In this document: piece by piece, positions 61,316 through 64,000 of the stretch
How positions within the stretch are numbered: position 1 is the stretch's first letter
How the letters are laid out: each line of letters opens with the position of its first letter
NCBI RefSeq assembly: GCF_003007685.1
Contig: NZ_PXNN01000017.1
Span: forward strand, 496,001 to 560,000
Reading direction: 5' to 3'
DNA: 64,000 nt
Origin: Marinobacter halophilus
GTDB taxonomy: Bacteria; Pseudomonadota; Gammaproteobacteria; Pseudomonadales; Oleiphilaceae
Notes under the pieces: model-generated
The model's database searches: none
Told to the model about the DNA's origin: nothing
What the model saw: the letters and a program-made list of their open reading frames with translations, nothing else
Made by a program: the position numbers and the translations under genes

Positions 61316-62650
61316 ATGGTCGATTTCAGACCACTACTGTTCGTCAACGCCCTCGCATTAATGCTTCTGGTGACCGCAGGCTTTGCTTCGGTCCAGAAGG
61401 ATATGACCGAGCTGACTGCCCCGGCACTGACCGACACGATTGCCTCAGCAACGGCACTCGGTTCTGCTGGCAAATCCAAAGAAGTGGCAGAGGAGCCCGA
61501 GGAATTGGTCGTGGCGACACCAGCGCCGGACCCTATTGTGAACGAGAAGCCAACCAATACTCCGGAGCCGTTTGCCGCAGAAATACCAGCCGCCCTGACC
61601 GCAGAACGATTCACGGTGCCGCCGATGCCGGAAGAGCCAGAACTGCTCGCCGTCGCCGAACCCGCCATGCTGCCACGAGCTGACGCGCTTGCCACAGCAT
61701 CTGAGCCGCCACCGGCCACTACGGGCACCCTGGTGCTACGCTCCAACGTGGTCGGCGACATGGTGAGTATCAACGGTAAGGCCTATGGCGCCACCCGGCT
61801 GGATCTGCAACTGGACCCCGGCCGCTATGACGTGGTTATCGAGAAGCCCGGTTATCAGGCATGGAGCAATTCCGTTGCCCTGAGCGCCGGTCAGCAGCTC
61901 ACGCTGGTGGGCCGCCTGGAAGCCTCCACCACCGTCAACTATCGTAACGGCGAGTGGCTTGGCGGAGTCACCACCGGCGACGGCAGCTGGCAAGACACTT
62001 CAGGCCTGCGATACGAGGGTCACTTCGTAGACGGTGAGTTTCACGGCACAGGTACCGCATGGTACCCGGATGGTAGCCGCTATGATGGCGACTGGGCTAA
62101 CGGCAAGCGTGATGGTGAAGGCCAGTGGCGCAGTGCCGACGGCGACGGTTACACAGGCCAGTTCGAGAACGACGATTTTCACGGCAAAGGCACACTGACC
62201 CTCGACAAAGGCGACATATTGACCGGCAATTGGGTGCGTGGCCGCATGAACGGCCATGGCTCACTGACAACCGCCAATGGCATGCTCTATGTCGGGGGCT
62301 TTCGCAACGACGACTTCCACGGCCAGGGTGCGCTTACCTATCCCGATGGCCGCTCTTATCAGGGCGAGTTCTCTAACGGCGAATTTCATGGCAAAGGCTC
62401 TGAAATTTTCGCCGACGGTAAAAAGTACGATGGTCAATACATGGAAGGCCGGTTCCATGGCAATGGCCTGCTGCGCAACCCCAACGGCAGCTCCATCGAG
62501 GCGACGTTCCGGTATGGCGAGCCCTACGGACAGGTTCGCCTGACCACGGCCGCGGGCGAAGTGTTTACCGCACGCACCACCGAACCCGGTGTGTGTTATC
62601 GGGACAAGAGCTATAGGGCAACCCAATGCCCGCAACTGGAAGGCTGGTAA
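61316..62650 (+). CDS. PEGA-MORN repeat protein, membrane-anchored
   Basis: 444 residues. A hydrophobic anchor (about 6-26) is followed by an Ala/Pro/Glu-rich linker (30-135), a PEGA domain (137-201: GTLVLRSNVVGDMVSINGKAYG, DPGRYDVVIEKPGY) and then seven 23-residue MORN repeats plus degenerate ends (about 232-413), each with a pattern such as YxGxFxNGxFHGxGxxxxxDG. Two cysteines (427, 438) near the C-terminus could form a disulfide if it is periplasmic. AAGAGG precedes the ATG. MORN repeats often bind lipids or proteins; this protein's partner is unknown. The receiver-domain gene follows by 51 bases. Confidence 0.85.
   Translation: MVDFRPLLFVNALALMLLVTAGFASVQKDMTELTAPALTDTIASATALGSAGKSKEVAEEPEELVVATPAPDPIVNEKPTNTPEPFAAEIPAALTAERFTVPPMPEEPELLAVAEPAMLPRADALATASEPPPATTGTLVLRSNVVGDMVSINGKAYGATRLDLQLDPGRYDVVIEKPGYQAWSNSVALSAGQQLTLVGRLEASTTVNYRNGEWLGGVTTGDGSWQDTSGLRYEGHFVDGEFHGTGTAWYPDGSRYDGDWANGKRDGEGQWRSADGDGYTGQFENDDFHGKGTLTLDKGDILTGNWVRGRMNGHGSLTTANGMLYVGGFRNDDFHGQGALTYPDGRSYQGEFSNGEFHGKGSEIFADGKKYDGQYMEGRFHGNGLLRNPNGSSIEATFRYGEPYGQVRLTTAAGEVFTARTTEPGVCYRDKSYRATQCPQLEGW
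62009..62491 (+). repeat. Seven 69-bp coding repeats (MORN array)
   Basis: Residues 232-392 of the preceding protein are built from seven units of 23 codons without gaps. Unit starts are RYEG, RYDG, GYTG, ILTG, LYVG, SYQG and KYDG. Amino-acid spacing is exact while the DNA has diverged, so the array is old and not freshly expanded. Confidence 0.85.
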
Positions 62651-62701
62651 CAACCCGGTCTCAGTAACCACGCGTTTGCAGTAACAGGTTGAGGTAGTGA
62701 C

Positions 62702-63802
62702 ATGGCAATCAAAAATGCTCTGCTGGTGGACGACTCGAAAGTAGCACGATTTGCACTGAGCAAACTGCTTGAGGGTCGGAACATGGAAGTGAACATGGCG
62801 GGCTCAGCCGAGGAAGCGCTGGACTTCCTGAAAAGTCATGATCGCCCGGATGTGATTTTTATGGATCATCTGATGCCCGGCATGAATGGTGTCGAGGCGA
62901 CGAAAGCCATCAAAGGCAACCCGGAAACGTCGGGCATCCCCATTATCATGTGTACCTCGAAAAAATCCTCGTCTTTCACGGAAGAGGCGAGAAATTTTGG
63001 GGTGTACAACATCCTGACCAAGCCCCCGCATACCGACGGACTTGGCTTGGTACTCGATCAACTGGCCAATGATGTGGCACAGGGAACCCTTCCGGAGGCT
63101 TTTGCGCCCGCAGCGGAAAACACCGAAGCGCAATTTTTTAAAGATGACTTCCTGAACATTCCTGAAGACGCCTCGGTTGAAATGTCACCCAAGATCGAAC
63201 ATGGCCTGAATGGTCACAGCTCGCCAAATGTGGTGCCACTGACCAGCGACCTGATCGAACAGATCGCCCGCTCTGCGGTGAAAACCCACATCAACAACCG
63301 GCTGCACGAACTGCTCAGCTCACTGTTCGACGAACAATTTGATCACCTTAAGCGGGCATTGGACGAAAATCGCAGCAAACAGGATGGCGCCATCGACGAT
63401 CGCCTTAATGCGTTCAGCAAGCTGCTGGACGATCGCACCCGCAATCTCCGGGACGACGTGGCGGCCGAAGTGAATCTGAATCTGGGGCGGGAACTGGCGT
63501 CTCTCAAAAAAGACCTGTCTAAAAATGCCGGCTTTACCGCCGAACATATGGCAGAACTGAAAGACCACATCACCAGTGTGCAAACCATCGATACCGAGTT
63601 CTGGCAAACCCTGCAATCAGAGGCGATCCAGCAAGCGCACGACATTTCCCGCGAAACCGCCGAAGATATTGCCCACCGGACAATAGATCTGTACGTATCC
63701 CAGCAACGCTCAGCCAATTCCCGCCTGTATACGCTGGGACTGGCCATCAGCCTGGGCATCTTCAGCGTTGGCATTGCCTGGTTGTCAGGACTGGTCGGTT
63801 AA
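62702..63802 (+). CDS. Receiver-domain protein with coiled coil and C-terminal membrane anchor
   Basis: 366 residues. The CheY-like receiver (1-120) is complete: acidic pair D10-D11, phospho-acceptor Asp55 (FMDHLMPG), Thr in MCTSKK and Lys in LTKPP. A linker and long helical, coiled-coil region follow (about 175-335, with repeated Leu/Glu/Asp/Arg heptads), then a membrane segment at about 343-364. There is no DNA-binding or enzyme domain, so the output is probably an assembly at the inner membrane. No histidine kinase gene is nearby. GAGG precedes the ATG. It is likely cotranscribed with the MORN gene. Confidence 0.85.
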   Translation: MAIKNALLVDDSKVARFALSKLLEGRNMEVNMAGSAEEALDFLKSHDRPDVIFMDHLMPGMNGVEATKAIKGNPETSGIPIIMCTSKKSSSFTEEARNFGVYNILTKPPHTDGLGLVLDQLANDVAQGTLPEAFAPAAENTEAQFFKDDFLNIPEDASVEMSPKIEHGLNGHSSPNVVPLTSDLIEQIARSAVKTHINNRLHELLSSLFDEQFDHLKRALDENRSKQDGAIDDRLNAFSKLLDDRTRNLRDDVAAEVNLNLGRELASLKKDLSKNAGFTAEHMAELKDHITSVQTIDTEFWQTLQSEAIQQAHDISRETAEDIAHRTIDLYVSQQRSANSRLYTLGLAISLGIFSVGIAWLSGLVG

Positions 63803-64000
63803 CCGTTGCCTGACGGATTGCCAGTCTTGCGGGGTATCAACGTCCTGTTGTACCCCCGGCACATCAACCGGGCGAGCACCGATCCGGTTCAAGACAATGC
63901 CGGCGCCAGCATCTCCGGCCAGCGCCGTGACGGCAGGCCAGAGTATTCTGGGGATCCAGGCGGGCACCCCCACCCGCTGCCCGTAATTCGCCGCCCAGGC
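63785..64000 (-). CDS. MobA-like nucleotidyltransferase (C-terminal part, cut by window edge)
   Basis: The minus-strand frame is open to the window end and stops at 63785, overlapping the end of the receiver gene by 18 bases. The visible 71 residues include [20 protein letters not shown] and DVDTPQDW, the C-terminal pattern of molybdenum-cofactor cytidylyl/guanylyltransferase-like (MobA/MocA) proteins. The substrate cannot be told from this piece. Confidence 0.75.
   Translation of the reverse strand, partial: AWAANYGQRVGVPAWIPRILWPAVTALAGDAGAGIVLNRIGARPVDVPGVQQDVDTPQDWQSVRQRLTDQS

Overview
The window is a contiguous piece of chromosome from a moderately GC-rich gammaproteobacterium. Protein sequences and gene order (pyk-eda-pgl-zwf-hexR; tRNA-tig-clpP-clpX-lon-hupB; fpr beside a FinR-like regulator; plsX-fabD-fabG-acpP-fabF-pabC-mltG-tmk; rne divergent from rluC; ppsR divergent from ppsA) lie between Pseudomonas and Alteromonadales and fit Marinobacter or a close relative. 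That genus call is an inference from remembered sequences, not a database result. No insertion sequence, prophage, CRISPR array or rRNA gene was seen. The window is mostly core genome, densely packed, with many convergent gene pairs that share terminators.

Layout. 1-4690: Entner-Doudoroff and pentose-phosphate entry genes (pykA end, eda, pgl, zwf) with the regulator hexR. 4700-14070: a protein-quality-control block on the minus strand, read from a tRNA cluster (Pro, Arg, His, Leu) through trigger factor, ClpP, ClpX, Lon and HU to the periplasmic chaperone PpiD. 14250-24330: folD, malate synthase G, cysS-glnS, ppiB-lpxH, and an unusual membrane PQQ-type sugar dehydrogenase with a lysozyme-like C-terminal domain. 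24370-30660: fpr, a tandem universal stress protein, a FinR-like LysR regulator, miaE and acnB. 30800-35640: a GGDEF-EAL protein, the proline transporter putP and an AraC-type regulator resembling PruR. 35720-43640: the lipid, peptidoglycan and folate gene string, from yceD-rpmF through plsX and the fab genes to pabC, mltG and tmk. 43770-51450: maf, sppA, a HAD phosphatase, rluC and rne with a UPF0149 gene. 51450-57670: an RNase AM-like PHP protein, yciI, an SH3-coiled-coil protein with a PilZ partner, rraA, and ppsA with its regulator ppsR. 57720-64000: an M16C peptidase, a small membrane protein, a PEGA-MORN protein, a membrane-anchored response-regulator-like protein, and the end of a MobA-like nucleotidyltransferase.

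Together the genes set the balance of central carbon flow (HexR-controlled Entner-Doudoroff genes; PpsA/PpsR at the PEP-pyruvate node; GlcB and AcnB in the glyoxylate/TCA route), proteolysis and folding, fatty acid and phospholipid synthesis, and RNA turnover. RNase E and its inhibitor RraA both lie in the window.

The least ordinary items are: the dehydrogenase/lysozyme-like fusion; two 14-bp direct repeats 21 bp apart upstream of putP; a palindrome replacing the -35 of fpr; a near-leaderless promoter for yceD; a diguanylate cyclase with a decayed EAL domain; the PEGA-MORN plus membrane-anchored receiver pair; and terminators for one gene buried in the 3' coding end of its convergent neighbour. 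None is proven to be a new system; each is stated with what would test it.
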